64,000 nt of DNA from Moniliophthora roreri (taxonomy: Eukaryota; Basidiomycota; Agaricomycetes; Agaricales; Marasmiaceae): positions 558,001 to 622,000 of the forward strand of contig LATX02000154.1 of NCBI GenBank assembly GCA_001466705.2, in the 5' to 3' direction. The translations under genes and the position numbers were made by a program. Under the pieces are notes generated by a model. It did not search any database. It was not told where the DNA came from and worked only from the letters and a program-made list of their open reading frames with translations. Position 1 is the first letter of the stretch, and each line of letters opens with the position of its first letter. Positions 33,393 to 46,623 of this stretch are shown here, piece after piece.

Positions 33393-34924
33393 GTTTAGGT
33401 CGGAGATGGTTGAAGCACTATGAAGGATAAAAATAAGGTTAAACCTCGTAACGGCAGGTGTGAGTCATGCTCAACGGACACTCACGCTGCACACAGGTAG
33501 CCGCCATAAAGATCTGATCCCATCGCGCTGCGTGATGTGGTAACATTGAAGGAGTTCTCGGCTACAAAATTGCGGGGAATCCACAACCGCTGAAACCTTA
33601 CCCCACGCCATCATCTTCTGCCTCCGACGGTGACCGTCGCCGTATCAATTCGAAGAGAAGTTCGGAAAGGAGCAGAGCCATCTGCTTGTGTCAGCTCTAT
33701 GTATCGGCGGTGTTCCTTCGAATATCAACTAAGGACCCATGAGAACAATTCTGATCATTATTAAAGGACCAATTGTTACTCACAACGTGCGAACCTTCCC
33801 AATGTGTGGGTGCTGCATCTGCGTCTATCCAGGTTACAAACTATAAATTGATTTCGGACGTCCGAGATGGCTTGTAAGTACCTGCCAACCCCCATCGGCC
33901 GAAGCAAACTCCTGCACTAGCATCATCTAGGTATCACTTTTTTGACATTTTGTACCTTGAGCTGATAGAGACGTGTGTCTAGTCTCTGATGATCAAATGT
34001 CTTGGTTGGCCGATGCTTCGAGATGGTGCTACCACTGTGCTACAAGTAACCCAAGTAACCCAAAACCTGCATGGAGAGATGTACTCACAGAACTTATGAG
34101 CCTTTTTTCCGGTTTTCTCTAAGTCATTCACAGCTAGGCTTAGGTGACGAGGATGAATGCCTTGAGCTTTCCCTGTCAATGGAAGCCTAGACGCTTGACT
34201 TTAATCGGGCCTGCGCTAGTGAGAATTGCTCCAACCAATTCATTTAGCACTGTTGAGTTGGAGTATTGATGAAGTTTTAAGCTCATCGGTTGAGAAGACC
34301 GAAGTTATCGAAACATGAAAGTTTCACTCAGGAAGATATGTTTGAACATTCGTAGTGTAGCAGGGTTGATCTGTTAGACATTGATATCCTGATATTAGGG
34401 CTGATACTTAGAAATTTGTCAGTGCGGATGTAACCGGTTCTTGTTAAATTTCCGACGTGTCACGCACTTGTAGCCTTATTCCTTGATCATCCTGTCTTGA
34501 CATTCTTCGCAGAGTTTAAGCTCCTTGAACAACCTTTGAAGGTTTTGAGTCTTGACTGAAATGTAGTGGTGTGGATTAATAGGAATAGTGTCTCGCGAAT
34601 CGAGATGGAGGTTGAGTTCAGGGTATGCGTATCTATCAATCTATTCCACCGCTGCCTTTTTCTTCGTGCACATGCTCTTGACATGCTCACTCTAACGTCA
34701 ATTCGACCCGATTGTATCAAGAGGGACATTTTTCCATTCAGACTTGGGCTATATAGGAGGAACGCCCGTACGGGGAAAAAGCGAAGGTGAATTATGTATC
34801 GCAGAGCGGACCAAAAGTTTCCTCGAGCCAATCTAATTTCTCTACCAAAGTGGATTAAATTTTCGGAACCGGCGGCCGTCCTTCGAGAAGGACACGTAAG
34901 AGCACAAAATCAGCTTGCATCGCT
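33393..34924. other. 1.5-kb stretch without a recognisable gene
   Basis: Short open frames only, none joining into a plausible protein. It contains the promoter side of the minus-strand F-box gene and degenerate AT-rich sequence. No tRNA fold or repeat recognised. Confidence 0.45.
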
Positions 34925-35997
34925 GTGATCACTGCGCGTTGGGTCTCTTCTGGCATACCAACAGTGAACGATTTCCGCTATGAAATGCAGATGTGTGCTC
35001 CCAGCGCATACAATGACGCCTGCTCCCAGTTCGGCGACTCATGCACTTCAGCTGTCGCTGGTTCTTTCAACCAATACTGTCAGTTTATAGACGCGGAGAT
35101 TGATGCTTACGCTGCTAATGCGTACATTGGTGACATACTCAATATTACCGCTCAAACTGGCGACCCTTACACGACCACGATCCATGGCAATGTTAATACC
35201 TACAACGACGTTCAGACTAGGAACGGTCATCGTGCGTCGGCCGCGTACAGTGACAATGCGGTCCACCATCAGCTACTCCAAATCCGTCCTGAAGCAGGAC
35301 CCTTGACTCAGAAACCGAACAAAGATGCTTCTTACAAGGATCCTTCTTCTCCCTTCAGCTCACAATACAACATCTCCTACTATGTTTCCTCTACCTTCAA
35401 CACCTTCCGCCCTAGCTCTGCTCCACCGCCAGCTTCCAAACCAAAAATCCACACCTCTCTCCTCTCACAACACAGCTACGTTTTCGTGCCCAAGATACCT
35501 TATCCTGACCACAAAGCTTCATTTGCACCTGTTACTTTTGCTCACGCCGGTGCCTCGTCGCCTGGAGTTAAAACCTCCACACTCGCAACCAAGGTGAAAG
35601 GCATGGACATTAATAGCCGGATAACAAGCGCTCAAATCGCGTATGGCCAAGACGATGTGTTGAAAGCCATGTACCTCGGGAACCCATCGCACAACTACGA
35701 GCAGTTAGTACTGACCATTGTCTGGCCTGGGTATCCACGTGAGAGATACGAGAAGAAAATCTCGACTTATACGCCTACAAGAGGCGATTTAATCAGGGGG
35801 CGCTGCTCTTTTTAGTGATGAAGGAGATTTTGGCATTCTACAAATGGATTGGGAAGAGGTGTGTACAGGTCCTGGTCGATCACGATATGTGGTGCTTGAG
35901 GTTTAATCCAGAGGATTTTGTTGTGACGGGCCCCGTTCACCGTGGTGGTGCAACCTGGCAGCCGGAGATTTGGACTCCCATGAAGGGGAAAATATAA
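34925..35997 (+). pseudogene. WPGY/HRGG-family hypothetical protein, probably frameshifted
   Basis: Diverged relative of the gene at 53935-55175. Shared marks are WPGYPRERYEKKISTYTPTRGDL followed, about 50 codons later, by HRGGATWQPEIW. The first in-frame ATG is at 34985. The N-terminal part is Tyr/Ser/Pro-rich with several Cys. The frame stops at 35815. The continuation (ALLFLVMKEILAFYKW ... HRGGATWQPEIW) is in another frame joined near 35803, so a small indel is likely rather than an intron. Function unknown in this family. Confidence 0.5.
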
Positions 35998-36024
35998 CTA
36001 GAGCTCGGTTCAATTACATTGATT

Positions 36025-37400
36025 TTAAACGTGTATCTTGTCATAGAGCTATCTACATTGCCATCGATAACAGTGTTCAACTCGCTCAATCGAAGCGCGT
36101 CATTGCACTTTTAGCACTCTACGGAAATATGCATCGCTTTCCTCATCCTCACATTCACTTTGAAAGACTCGTCCTCTGTTTAACACCTACAACATTCTTA
36201 AGGCCGACTCAAGAAAGTTTGGAGAGAAATGTGATAGCCTGGTCCTCGAGGAACGTCTGCGTGTATCTTACTACCTGGAATTTTCGTAGGCAACCGGCAG
36301 ACCGACTCCCTTCGATTTTCTGATGTTCTCACAACCCTTTATCATCAGGTTAAATAACCGTCCTCAACGCTGTATCAAGTTACCCTAATCAATATACCGA
36401 ACAAATCCCCATACACTCGCCCCTCGTTGGAAGCAGCTAGGTTCGGCAACTAGACAAAGGTGAGTGGTACTGCACCCGTCATTCGAGTTCATGTGTGTCT
36501 AACAAGTAAATTTGCCACCTCGTCCAGGTTGTACAAGGGGAAAATTTAGCCTAATCAACTTAGGATGGCATAATTAGACATTGGATGTCAAACCAAGTTC
36601 CAGAAATACGAAGGGACGGTCAGGTGGCACTACGGCTTTCTCGTACACCCCAAGCATCAATTATATCATTATTCAGTGTCGGGAACCTGGGCTGTGGCAC
36701 TTGTGCTAAGAGATTGATACCATGATAGGAAGGGATACGTGAGTTCGTTCTGTTTTCCTCATGGAACACATCGATCAACTCACGCTGGCTTGTAATACAA
36801 TCCGCAACACATGCAGTCAAACTTTCAACGCCCTCCTGATACTACCGTACACCAATTCACTAACAGTGTTTTTGGGACTTACGCTAGATATATGCGGAAT
36901 ATAATCATTATCATACAGGCTACCTACCTTACGTCCTTTTCGACTGCCCACTGAACGACAGTTCGGCCTCTTGGATAACGCTTCAATTCTTCAGCTCTAG
37001 CAGCTCTAAGAAGCATGCCTTATGGAACTGGTTTCAGACAATCTTGATGAAGTCAATGCCAGAACAATTCCATCTGCTGAAGTACGTATCATAACCATGA
37101 TAATTCCATTCGCGCTCATTCTATGTTCTAGTATGCTGAAACTGCGATACTCTCTAAGATTAGCTCAGGTTTGTGAGCGTGTTTCATCCTGCACTGCGAA
37201 CCCTCCCCGAGCTTTTCGAGCGGAAAGCTTCCGACTCTGTAGCCGCCGAAGCGTTCTATATAAACAACACGAAAAACTGTTTCGTACATCTCCTACTCGA
37301 ATCGCTCTTCGATACATTACAGGACCATCACGTATCGACCACAAGACTGTGTCCTTGACCAGCTTAGCGGTGACTGGAGTGTTAGTGTTTAATTAGAGTG
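36025..37400 (+). repeat. Dispersed repeat, unsplit copy
   Basis: The segment matches, with many substitutions, 41720-42640 (first two thirds) and 44960-45460 (last third). Landmarks are AACGTGTATCTTGTCATAGAG (36030) with AACGTGTCTCGTCATGGAG (41720), AGGCCGACTCAAGAAA in both, and CATGCCTTATGGAACTGGTTTC (37015) with TATGCCTTATGGAACTAGTTTC (44978). No coding capacity or terminal repeats found, so the repeat class is unknown. Confidence 0.65.
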
Positions 37401-38189
37401 CTCAAAGGGTGGGGTGTGTGGTCTTAATGACCGTTGCTAACTTGGGTTGAATAGAGAGCTGAATGGGCACCTTCTAGATACATCTGATGGGCATATACCA
37501 CCTACAGTGCGGCGATATGATAGGAACGGTGTGACCACTGAATGGTATGTCCGAATCTCGGATTCATACATGTAGACAACCTCTGAAACATAAACCGTTA
37601 CTACTCTTACCAGCCTTCGTGCTACGTATGGATTGTCCTATTTAACCGTGTTGGGCACTTCTTGGGGCACTAGCCGGGCGTTTAAGGCCTGCCGAGCAGT
37701 TTCAAGTATATGTTAGAGCAGACTTGAAATCATCAATGCGGGAACGAGCGTCTGACCGCGAATGCCAGGTAAGCGCCTACCCGCCGAATAACCCGAAAAT
37801 TAGTAGATGGTATCCACAGATTGCTGCCTCGATTACGACAATCTGAGGGGATATCTCTGTATCCGACCTGAATTTGATGCCCTCAAAATTGATTGTAAGT
37901 GCCATTACAAGGCACTCGTACCGGCTCGTGGTTCAAGTGGTCAAAGCAAGATGTTCTCGGTAGTTTGTGCCGTGAGGCGCTGAGCCCTGATACCATCTCG
38001 AGCAATCGAGGAGCAATATATTCTCAGTGGTTGTTACCTAACATGCGGCCATAAAGGAGGCTTCGTAATGCTGGAACCTTTCGTTCATTGCTCCCATTTA
38101 CCCTTCCTCACATTGCAAGTGCTCTTTTGAATCTTACAGCGGAGATTATTTAATTTTCTTGCAGCACACTTCCCTTCTCGAGGAATACG
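37401..38189. other. Intergenic stretch upstream of the membrane-protein gene
   Basis: No gene or repeat recognised. Confidence 0.45.
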
Positions 38190-40155
38190 ATGGTTCTTTG
38201 GGTTTACAGTCTTTGTGCAGTTGCACTCATTTCCGTGTCGTCAACCAAAGCGGTGCCGTTCACTAGGGAGGTCGATCCCAATGCCATTCTACAAGGCCTG
38301 TCGGCCACTAATTTCCAGGACATGAGTACTATTTTATCATTTTTAGCGGCGGACACAGCGGAAAAGAAACTATTGCGTGAAACAAAGTAAGCCCTCTTGC
38401 GCCATTCCACGCATTCTCTCTGAGTTAAGATTTTGTAGCTATGACTGGGAACGAATGTCCACTGTTTGGTCCATGTTTGGTATGGTGGGAGCTCTTCGAG
38501 CCAACGTAAAGATTGCTGCCAGTATATCGGGATCTGAAAGGGCCGGGGTCGAGCTGCATGGTGCCACTGGTTTCACAGCTCGGCGAACCGCTCAATCGTT
38601 GTGTTACTGGAAAGTTGGACGTCAAAATCTCAATTTGATGTGGCGCGATTCTACGAACCAGCTTCTTTCCCGTCTCAACGCCAGTGGCTCGCCATGGACT
38701 CAACCGCTGTGTTTGGCAGTGGGGTATTCTAGATGTCCTTGGGACTGGACAAAGTGGAGGTGCATAGAGGAGGCCCTCGTTCCCGTTTTGTGGGCACTTT
38801 TTACCGTGATCATTGCAACACTGCCTACATTGCTTCTTATGCCATCCCTACACCGCCTGAGTTTGTTGCCTACCATCGCTGTAGGACTGCGGGTGGTGTC
38901 TGCCTTCCTAGCAGGCTGTCTCACTCCCACCCTCCTACATCGCTTGAACTCCTTTGGTTTGGCAGCTCTCACTCAGTTAGGTGACGACCGGTCTCAGCGT
39001 GCAGGTTTAGTGAAGCAAGGAGATCATATCGTCGCCTCAACCGGAATACGCCATATCATCTGGCAAACACCCTCAACAGAGGTATCGCCACGAAGCGGTG
39101 ACCACTGGGCTCTCCGTATTTTATGTGGCTTCAACGCGGTGGCCATTTTGGTGGCCTATCTATCAAACTACCTTCTCCTCGGTAGTGCATCTGACGCTCG
39201 TCAGTACAGCTGGCTCGGCGTTCAAGTCTTCATTCTTGCCTTGCGATACATTCTCTGGGCACGAAGGCCAGTCTGGTTTCCCCAGCGACCACCCTGCCTT
39301 CTTTACATTGTCTGCGGGTCCTTGGGAAACCCACTAAATGCAGAGTGTTTCGACCGGATCCAGAACGACACAGAACATCCAAAGCTCGATACAGTGATTA
39401 TAGAATTTGCATGTGCTTCGGCCTGCAGTAAGCAATCCAACCGAGGTGGCTTCCCTCCCCCGAGAGTTAAACGAGACATTTTGTTAAAGCTCGCAAATGT
39501 TGCCCCTGCCGACCTCATCTACGCCGAATACATCACTCCTGGCTCTCATTATGACCCAGCGGGAGAGAATCCCATGGTTATTATGAGATTACCTTGGTCT
39601 TTTGTCGAGGAGTTGTACTTGGCCCAGGGCATTATTCTCGGAAGCAATCCATGGGCTTTTGGAGGTCTTTATCTCGGAGTGATACTCCTCGATGATCGCT
39701 TCGTTGGCCTTACCACTTTACATCCCTTCACTGAACACGCTGGTCAATGTACTCAAGAGCAATGCATTGCGGATCACGCACGATATAAAACACACACAAT
39801 CACAATCGATGGGTACCTCGTATCCGATGATACATATGGGCTTGTCCTTCGGAAATTTCATGAAGTGGAAGATTCCCTAGTAAAATGGCACGAGAAGTTC
39901 CGAGAGAACGTAGAAGCATGTCGAAAAACTGCCAAATCCAATGGGCCACCTCACATTGAGATTCGGGCGAGTTCATTTGGACCGGTTCCTCAGCTTAGTG
40001 CCAATGTTGTCCGTACGGAACCACACCTAACTTTGGAGTTTGTGGAGCTTGCGGTGAAAGAGGCGCGCGAGAAGAACCATCACGACTGTGATGCTTGGAT
40101 ATGCGAAATCCATACGTTTGGTCATGGTAACATGCGAACTCCCAAAAGCGTGTAA
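38190..40155 (+). CDS. Large multipass membrane protein, unrecognised family
   Basis: Two exons, 38190-38386 and 38430-40155 (about 640 aa). Starts with a likely signal sequence (MVLWVYSLCAVALISVSSTKA). A Trp/Arg-rich lumenal part follows (ARRTAQSLCYWKV). Hydrophobic segments include VPVLWALFTVIIATLPTLLL, LLPTIAVGLRVVSAFLAGCL, ILCGFNAVAILVAYLSNYLL and WLGVQVFILALRYILWA. The C-terminal half is soluble-looking, with acidic and His-rich stretches (PFTEHAGQC, CIADHARYKTHTITIDG). I know of similar-looking hypothetical proteins in Agaricomycetes, but no function. The single intron has good borders and keeps the frame, so the gene model is solid even though the product is unknown. Confidence 0.7.
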
Positions 40156-40320
40156 AGTAGCTCAATGCTCCCCTTTATATTGTCGACAATCCTACCTCTG
40201 ACTGATGTACGATAAACAATCGAAATGGCCTATTACCGCAAGACGCGCCCTTATTATTCCCGGAAATTGCTCTACAATATCCTACAGCTTACAAGAACAC
40301 AACAAATATCGAACACAATA

Positions 40321-41279
40321 TCAGTGCGTCTCGTAATGGCTTTCTTCCAAGGTCTGGTTTGTACATGTTCTGCGGTACACAAAAGTCGTAAGCCACAGTC
40401 TTGGAGGTGCAATGCTCGCCAGGCACTGTGAATGAGGATCAATATCACCACCCGAGGACAATTCCAAACCTAAGCCAGACGACCGTAAGGGAGACCCCGA
40501 CTTCGACAAGCTAGACATTGCGACGATGGACTTGGCCTCTACCTTCTGCTCTGCATGATCTTCTAATAACTTCTTAACGCCTTGGATCTCTTCAACTGTC
40601 TGACCATTCTCTATCAAGCCACGAATTTCTTGGTAGAACTCCAGAATAGTACGTAGCTTGCTGCCTTGATATCTAGTAGACGATTCATCCCTTATAGGGA
40701 ATGTATCGATGACATGGCCGTACATCCTCTCGCTATTCACAATCCACTTCTTGTTATCACAATGTATTATCACTTCACCTATGATCAGGACTAAGAGGAG
40801 AAGGAAAAAATTGACAGCTTTTTGAAACTCACAGGGCCCCCGGAAGTCAGTGTCATTGGCCTGCTCCATTATCCACAAGCAAATCTCACTTGACATTATG
40901 CTCCAGCATATCTGTTCTTAGACTCGCAAAGTCAAACCACATCCGTTTTATGTTGGTGCATTCTTCACGTCGATAAGTAGTTAGCTTTCCGTTTTTGATC
41001 GCAAGACATTTCCTGGCTCGAGGTTTCATAGAGAACGCCATGGTCGTGAACAGATTGGCGAAGCACTGAAGGTCAGGATAAGTCGGTAGAGGGGAACGCC
41101 GAGTACATACTTGTCTGTACGATCAAGGGTTGATAATGGTTCAGCAGGTGCCTTTCCATATTTCTTGAGAACCAAAACAAAGGCGGGTGGACCGCTAGAG
41201 TCAGATCATTTACAGGAGTACCGACCATAAACGCGAGGGGAGGCTGAGCCTTGCATGGGACGGAGTCATTGATATACAT
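40321..41279 (-). CDS. Hypothetical protein, related to the pseudogene at 25700-26330
   Basis: Start ATG 41279 (MYINDSVPCKAQPP). Likely introns at about 41116-41066, 40896-40868 and 40832-40778; the second is under 35 nt and doubtful. Spliced pieces: ECTNIKRMWFDFASLRTDM, ANDTDFRGP, GEVIIHCDNKKWIVNSERM, ESSTRYQGSKLRTILEFYQE, GLIENGQTVEEIQGVKKLLE, then a Ser-rich tail. The conserved order matches the 25.7-26.3 kb remnant. No catalytic motif recognised. Confidence 0.5.
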
Positions 41280-41719
41280 CAGCTTCAGATATTATGTCGT
41301 CTGTGTTTCTGAACTTTAACGCAAGTTCAAAGTTGGATTTTTCTCCTTTCCCGAGTCCACGTAGTCAAAATAGCCGGTGGAACTGGCTGAAGTGCTGATG
41401 ACGGATGTAAGAATGAGAATGAAGGGTGAATCCAGTGATAGGTGGGGAGGATATGGGATTCGCAATCCAGCTAGCTCAAGCTGCGCAAAGTGAGGTGAGC
41501 GAAATTTCACAATCTCAAGACCACCGTGCGGCGTGATGTAGTGAGGAGAACGCGTGACTCCCACAATTTAAACGCTTGTCTTCCGACAAGCAAGATCATC
41601 TTGGATATGAAATCCTCCATATTTTCTAGATTAAGCAAAGCATCTACTTGCTTTGAGCTCAACTATTCATCTGCGGCAAACCTGCGACCAACTCCTCCCA
41701 AATCTCCCTAACCATTATA

Positions 41720-42640
41720 AACGTGTCTCGTCATGGAGCTACTTCCACTTATCTACACTGGCATCGATAACGGTGTTCTCATCAGTCCATATAGATTCAA
41801 CAATTGAAGCACGTTACTGCACGTATCACATAGTCGCCCTTGGCGTATCCATACGAATGGATACGTCGTTCAGAGCTTTCCTTCACCCTCACTCTGAACG
41901 ACTTGTCCTCCATTTAGCCCCCACAACATTCTCAAGGCCGACTCAAGAAAATCTGGAGAGAAATGTCTGTGCGTATATCCAAACTGGTATCGTAGTACAA
42001 GTATACATACTGACCTGAAATTTTCTTCAATTCTCTGGTATCCTTGCAACCCTTTTTCCTCGGGTTAGATGTCCATCTTCCGTGCCATATAAGGTTGGTT
42101 TAATCAATTTATCCCAATACTGAACGGGTTCCCATACACTCGATCCACGACATTGTCAGAAGCAGTTAGGTTTGGCGACTAGGCAACTAGACCAAGATAA
42201 GTGGTACTGCACCCGTCATCTGAGCTCATGTCGTCCAGGCGGCGCAAGAGAAAGAAATTTAGCCTAATCGAATTGGAAGGGCGTGATCGAACCTCGAATG
42301 TCAAATTCTACCGATACGGAACAGACGGAAACAGGACCAGGCTGCATAGTTTCCTCTAGCTTCATCGTACAACCTAGGCATTTGATTCAACTAATTCAGA
42401 GTCGAAAGTTTATGCAGAGAGGCCAATAACGAAGAAGTATGTGACTTGTGATCATGAGTCTATTCTGTTGTCGCGGTCCTCACGGAACACAGATCAACCC
42501 ACGTTGGCTCGGAATAGACGTGTCAAACCTTCAATCCTCTCTGGGATACGACCACCGAATCATCAGCCGTTTTTTCGAGTTTAAGCTAATTGGAGCATCG
42601 GTGAGTCGCCACCGCGTACTATACAAGACACTATACACTT
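41720..42640 (+). repeat. Dispersed repeat, second copy, 5' part
   Basis: Homologous to about 36025-36870. The remaining part of the repeat resumes at 44960, after an insertion that contains the DUF6535 pseudogene. Between 41280 and 41720 no gene is recognised. Confidence 0.6.
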
Positions 42641-43351
42641 CATCATGATCGCTGATATGCCTTGAAAAGCCAGACATCAATACGGTCCCGTTAGTTACTG
42701 CCGTACAAAATCCAAGCTTCCTCAAGTTATTCGCACGTGTGACTCCACCACCCTCAATTATGCACCCATGAATGATGGAAATCTGTCTTGACCCCATACC
42801 ACAAGATTCCTTTGTCAAGATCAAGGTAAATCTCGATTCGGTGAACTTAGGAGCCTGTTTATCTTCAGAAGTTCATGATACTTTCGACATAAGGTTTGGC
42901 ATATTGTTGATTTGCCCAAAATACAGGTGGCTGACTGAAAGATTTCTTTAGAACATTCTCGATACCGAGCGGGCCCAGTGGCCATTAATCTTACTTTCTT
43001 CCCTGGATGTTAGACTTCAAGTTTGGTGTATTGACCAGCACTGGAGGATGAGAAACACAAGATCTGGATGCTTCAGGAATTGGATCAGGGTGTGCGAGCG
43101 AGAACTCTCTTCTTGTCGTGGCGTGTTCATGCTTTAATTGGGCATGTCATAAGCTCAGGATTACAGAGAACATGAGTTGAATTCATATACACCAACAGCA
43201 TTCCTGAACCACGACGAACTCGAACTTTACTCGCTTCATGGGACGTGGCCTCTGAAAAGCAGGTAAGATGAACAAGACCATTGAAGTGCTCGTCTGAAAC
43301 TTTCACTAGGCTCTTGGCGCCTCTGCTCAAACTTCACTCAACCGAGTGTGA

Positions 43352-44770
43352 ATGTCACGCTCTGATGCAAATTCACTAGTACTGAACATCTCCTCAGGAT
43401 CCTGCTGGGGTATGTTCACTCCTTTGCTAGGACAGTACTTAACACGTTACGCAGATTCCACTTCCGCCTTCACCTGCCGGTTCCTCGCAGGGGGAACGGG
43501 TTGGCGCTGGTTTATTTACTCGGGAAACGATCCCCCTCCCGTGTCCAAGCAGAACGATCAAGCCAGCTCACCATTAGGGAATGAGGTACGTGTACAGCTT
43601 CACCTCGCCATTTACGCCGTGCTCACTCGATGCGACAGCCGGTATTGACGTCCCAACCTGTTAATGCAACGGGAAGGATCAGAGAGAAGAAGCCGACTGT
43701 TGATAAGTCGTGGGACAGGGTGTCAAAGGAACTCGCGAGAAATTTAGTGAAAAACTGGAAGGAAGACATTGACACACTGCTTGTTTTCGTACGTCCTTGA
43801 TTATCACAATTGACCCTCCCTCACGCACCTCTACAGGCTGGGCTCTTTTCCGCCGCCGTGTCAGCTCTCGTCATCGAGTCATATCAATGGCTTTCAGAAG
43901 ATCCTACAGACACAGTCGTGTTTCTCCTTACCCAGACCTCCTTACAGCTCAGTGGGTCGCAGAGTATCTCTCTAGAATGGCCACCATTTAAAGCTGATCC
44001 GTCCTCCGTTCGCATCAACCGATTCTGGTTCCTTAGCAGATTTATCAGCCCCACATCCGCGCTATTTGGCCTCCTGTTCAAACAGTGGGTACGGGAGCAC
44101 CAGCGCAACATGCAAGCACACACGCCAGCAGAGGTATTGGCGTTACGTTAGTTGCGCCGAGGCAGTTTCGAGAAGTAAGGTGTGTCGTCCTTATCAGCGC
44201 TTCTCATTCTACTCGAGGTTACCCTGTTGCTCTTTTTTGCCGGTGTTCTGGATCTACTACGGAACCGCCAGAGTCGCATGCCTTTGTTTCATTGCAGTCC
44301 CGCTTAGCCCAGGGCTGTATTTCCTCACCACACTCCTGCCCACGTTGATAGTACCGGGAGATCAGCAGCTGGAGATATGGGATGGGAAATTCAACGACTT
44401 ATCCTACCGACTCATATGCCCTTACAAATTGTCACAAGCACGAGCTATTTACCATCCCTCCTGCAGGCTGCTTCGTCCGCTTCTCGAAACCTGATCTGTC
44501 TCTCGTTTTCTGCGCAGACGTGCCAGGCGGTCGTACTATCATATAGGAAGCCCAGCCGCCGACTAGTCTCCATTTGATCTTCGAGTAATCAGACAGTTGA
44601 CACGCACGCCGAACCGCTTGGGAACTCGGATCCTTTTTATCTGAACATGTATGAGCTCCGTGCATTTGACTGGGCAGTCACCATGTTCCGGGATAGTCCG
44701 TCAATGATACCGCATCTCCAAAATGGTCTGGGAACGATAACTCCCTCGGTGGCCATGTCTGTTATCTTTG
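43352..44770 (+). pseudogene. DUF6535 transmembrane protein pseudogene
   Basis: Start ATG 43352. Exon joins give SGNDPPPVSKQND, then KKPTVDKSWDRVSKELARNL and WKEDIDTLLVF|AGLFSAAVSALVIESYQWL, the hallmark first membrane span of the Agaricomycete DUF6535 family. FWFLSRFISPTSALFGLLFKQWVREHQR follows. At 44148 a TAG replaces the Gln before LRRGSFEK, and a TAA replaces the next Trp (44178), both within otherwise readable sequence that continues into the next spans (LLILLEVTLLLFFAGVLDLL). The C-terminal motif YELRAFDWAVTMFRDSPSMIPH is at about 44648-44720. Two nonsense mutations make it a pseudogene. Function of the family unknown. Confidence 0.75.
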
Positions 44771-44959
44771 GCGAGTGAAAGTATACTATGTGGGGAGGGA
44801 TCTCAAAGTCCGAGATTGATCTCAGTCTCGGGGATCTACGAGTATTCTCTAGGACAAGGCTCTCGGTGGCAAGTCCGCTGTCAGGTGGCTGGGCGCCTGG
44901 TTCAAGTTGTTGTGCCTAGTCCTCTTCCGGCAGTTCTGGTGGATATTCCGATTAGCCAG

Positions 44960-45460
44960 CTTTGAACTCTGACGGCTTCAGGTATGCCTTATGGAACTAG
45001 TTTCAAACGACTTTGATGAAGTCAGAGTAATGCCATGACCATCTGGGGTATATGTTGTAAGTTTACCAATCCCATGTGCGCTCATCTTCGTTTCTGGCAT
45101 ACTCACATTGAGATACTTTTATTAAGACACGGTGGGCCAGATATGCAAATGTATTTGTTTCCCGTAGAATCTACGTTGGACTAACCTACCGGACTGAGGG
45201 ACCAGTTTACAAGTTATTGGAAAACTGTCTTAGAAATAACTGTAAGATTTCGAGGCCGATCCCCATAAAAATTCGAAAGCTCATGCCTTCCTAGGACTCT
45301 GCGGTTTCCTTTCCGTCCGATGCTCTATCATCCTGCATCGTAAATCCTCTCCGGAGTGAAAACTCTGTAATTGCTGAAGTGTTTCATATAAACGACGTCA
45401 AAACTGTCTCGTACCTTCCAAGAACATGACGAATGTTGATTGTAATATTAGGGCCACGCA
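44960..45460 (+). repeat. Dispersed repeat, second copy, 3' part
   Basis: Homologous to about 36990-37400 (ATGCCTTATGGAACT, then TCTGCACTGCGAACCCT against CCTGCATCGTAAATCCT). It is separated from its 5' part by 2.3 kb. Confidence 0.55.
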
Positions 45461-46623
45461 TCTCATAGTCGCTTTGCTCCAGACTTGGCTTATACATGTT
45501 TTGGCAGTACACGAGAGAGGGAAAAACTTACAAGGCGCGTAGTTCTCCCCATAGCCTTCATTGTCCAAAAGCGATTACGAAGATCAACGATTCACCATCT
45601 CTCAAAAATCATATCTACTAGGGCGTCGGTACAGCACCGTCGCTTCGCTATGCCTTTAATATGCAAAGTGATGAGCCGAGGTTCAATTAATCAGCAGAGG
45701 ATGTCCGTTTTGTATGTTAATAGGAAGGCTTGTCGATGCCGCAGACCGAGTTTTGTCTATTTTCGTACCTCAACCTTACTCAATCGTTATCGTCATGATC
45801 CCGTCGATTGGTTTAGTAGGGGTCACCTCCTAAGCGTCGAGCGAAAAATGTATTGCACGTCTTCCGTGCACCCTGTTCCTGTACCTCCTCTCTGTGCTGC
45901 CGTATTGTTGGCGTCTCGGTGATTATACCCCTGCAAGTCTTTCACTGCTGGGTTACGTCGTGAACATAGTACCTTCGCCCGGTACACAAATTGTCTCCGT
46001 AAGATATTCCATTAAATTTCATGAACCTCAGCTCGCCGTCATCCCTGATCGTCATCATTCCTGTGGCAGTCGTAAACTTGTGGCCCCGTCTCTCCACCTC
46101 CGTCCGAATTCCACTCCACTTTTTCTGATCTTGCAACGTTCTGTCGATAATAACAATCCTGTCCTTTATTTTAATCCGGTTTATGTTACTTATACATGAA
46201 TATGCGCATAAAGTAATTGGTGAAAAGCAGTCAAGATACACTAAGCGGTGAAGGAGGTGACTGTATAGTAGACTCTATGTCAATAAGTTGGAGTTGAGAG
46301 CATAAATATCGTTTGAGTAGTACGTGTATCTTGTGCGTCCGACCGTTCAGCTCGGGTCCTGAAACAGCAATGTAGCGAGGATGCGTGATGGAAGAGTCCG
46401 AGTGTGAATGCGAGAGTCTATGTGAACAACTGAAGCGAGAGCAAGAGTTGTAATGAAACAGAACAGAGAAAAAGTCATGAATCGGAAAGGTCTAGAATAC
46501 ACTGATAAAGGCAACAAGAGGCACTCGGTATCAGAAAAGCAAGGATATCGCAAAAGAGTGCCGCAAAAATGCGTGAGACGTGAAATGAGATAGATGAAGA
46601 AAATAGGGAGTAGGGCCAGTAGC
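45461..46623. other. Stretch without a confident gene
   Basis: Around 45485 the sequence weakly resembles the 3' end of the 40321 gene. A minus-strand frame at 45942-46241 (VIIDRTLQDQKKWSGIRTEV) is open but isolated and I recognise no family. No other feature. Confidence 0.35.
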
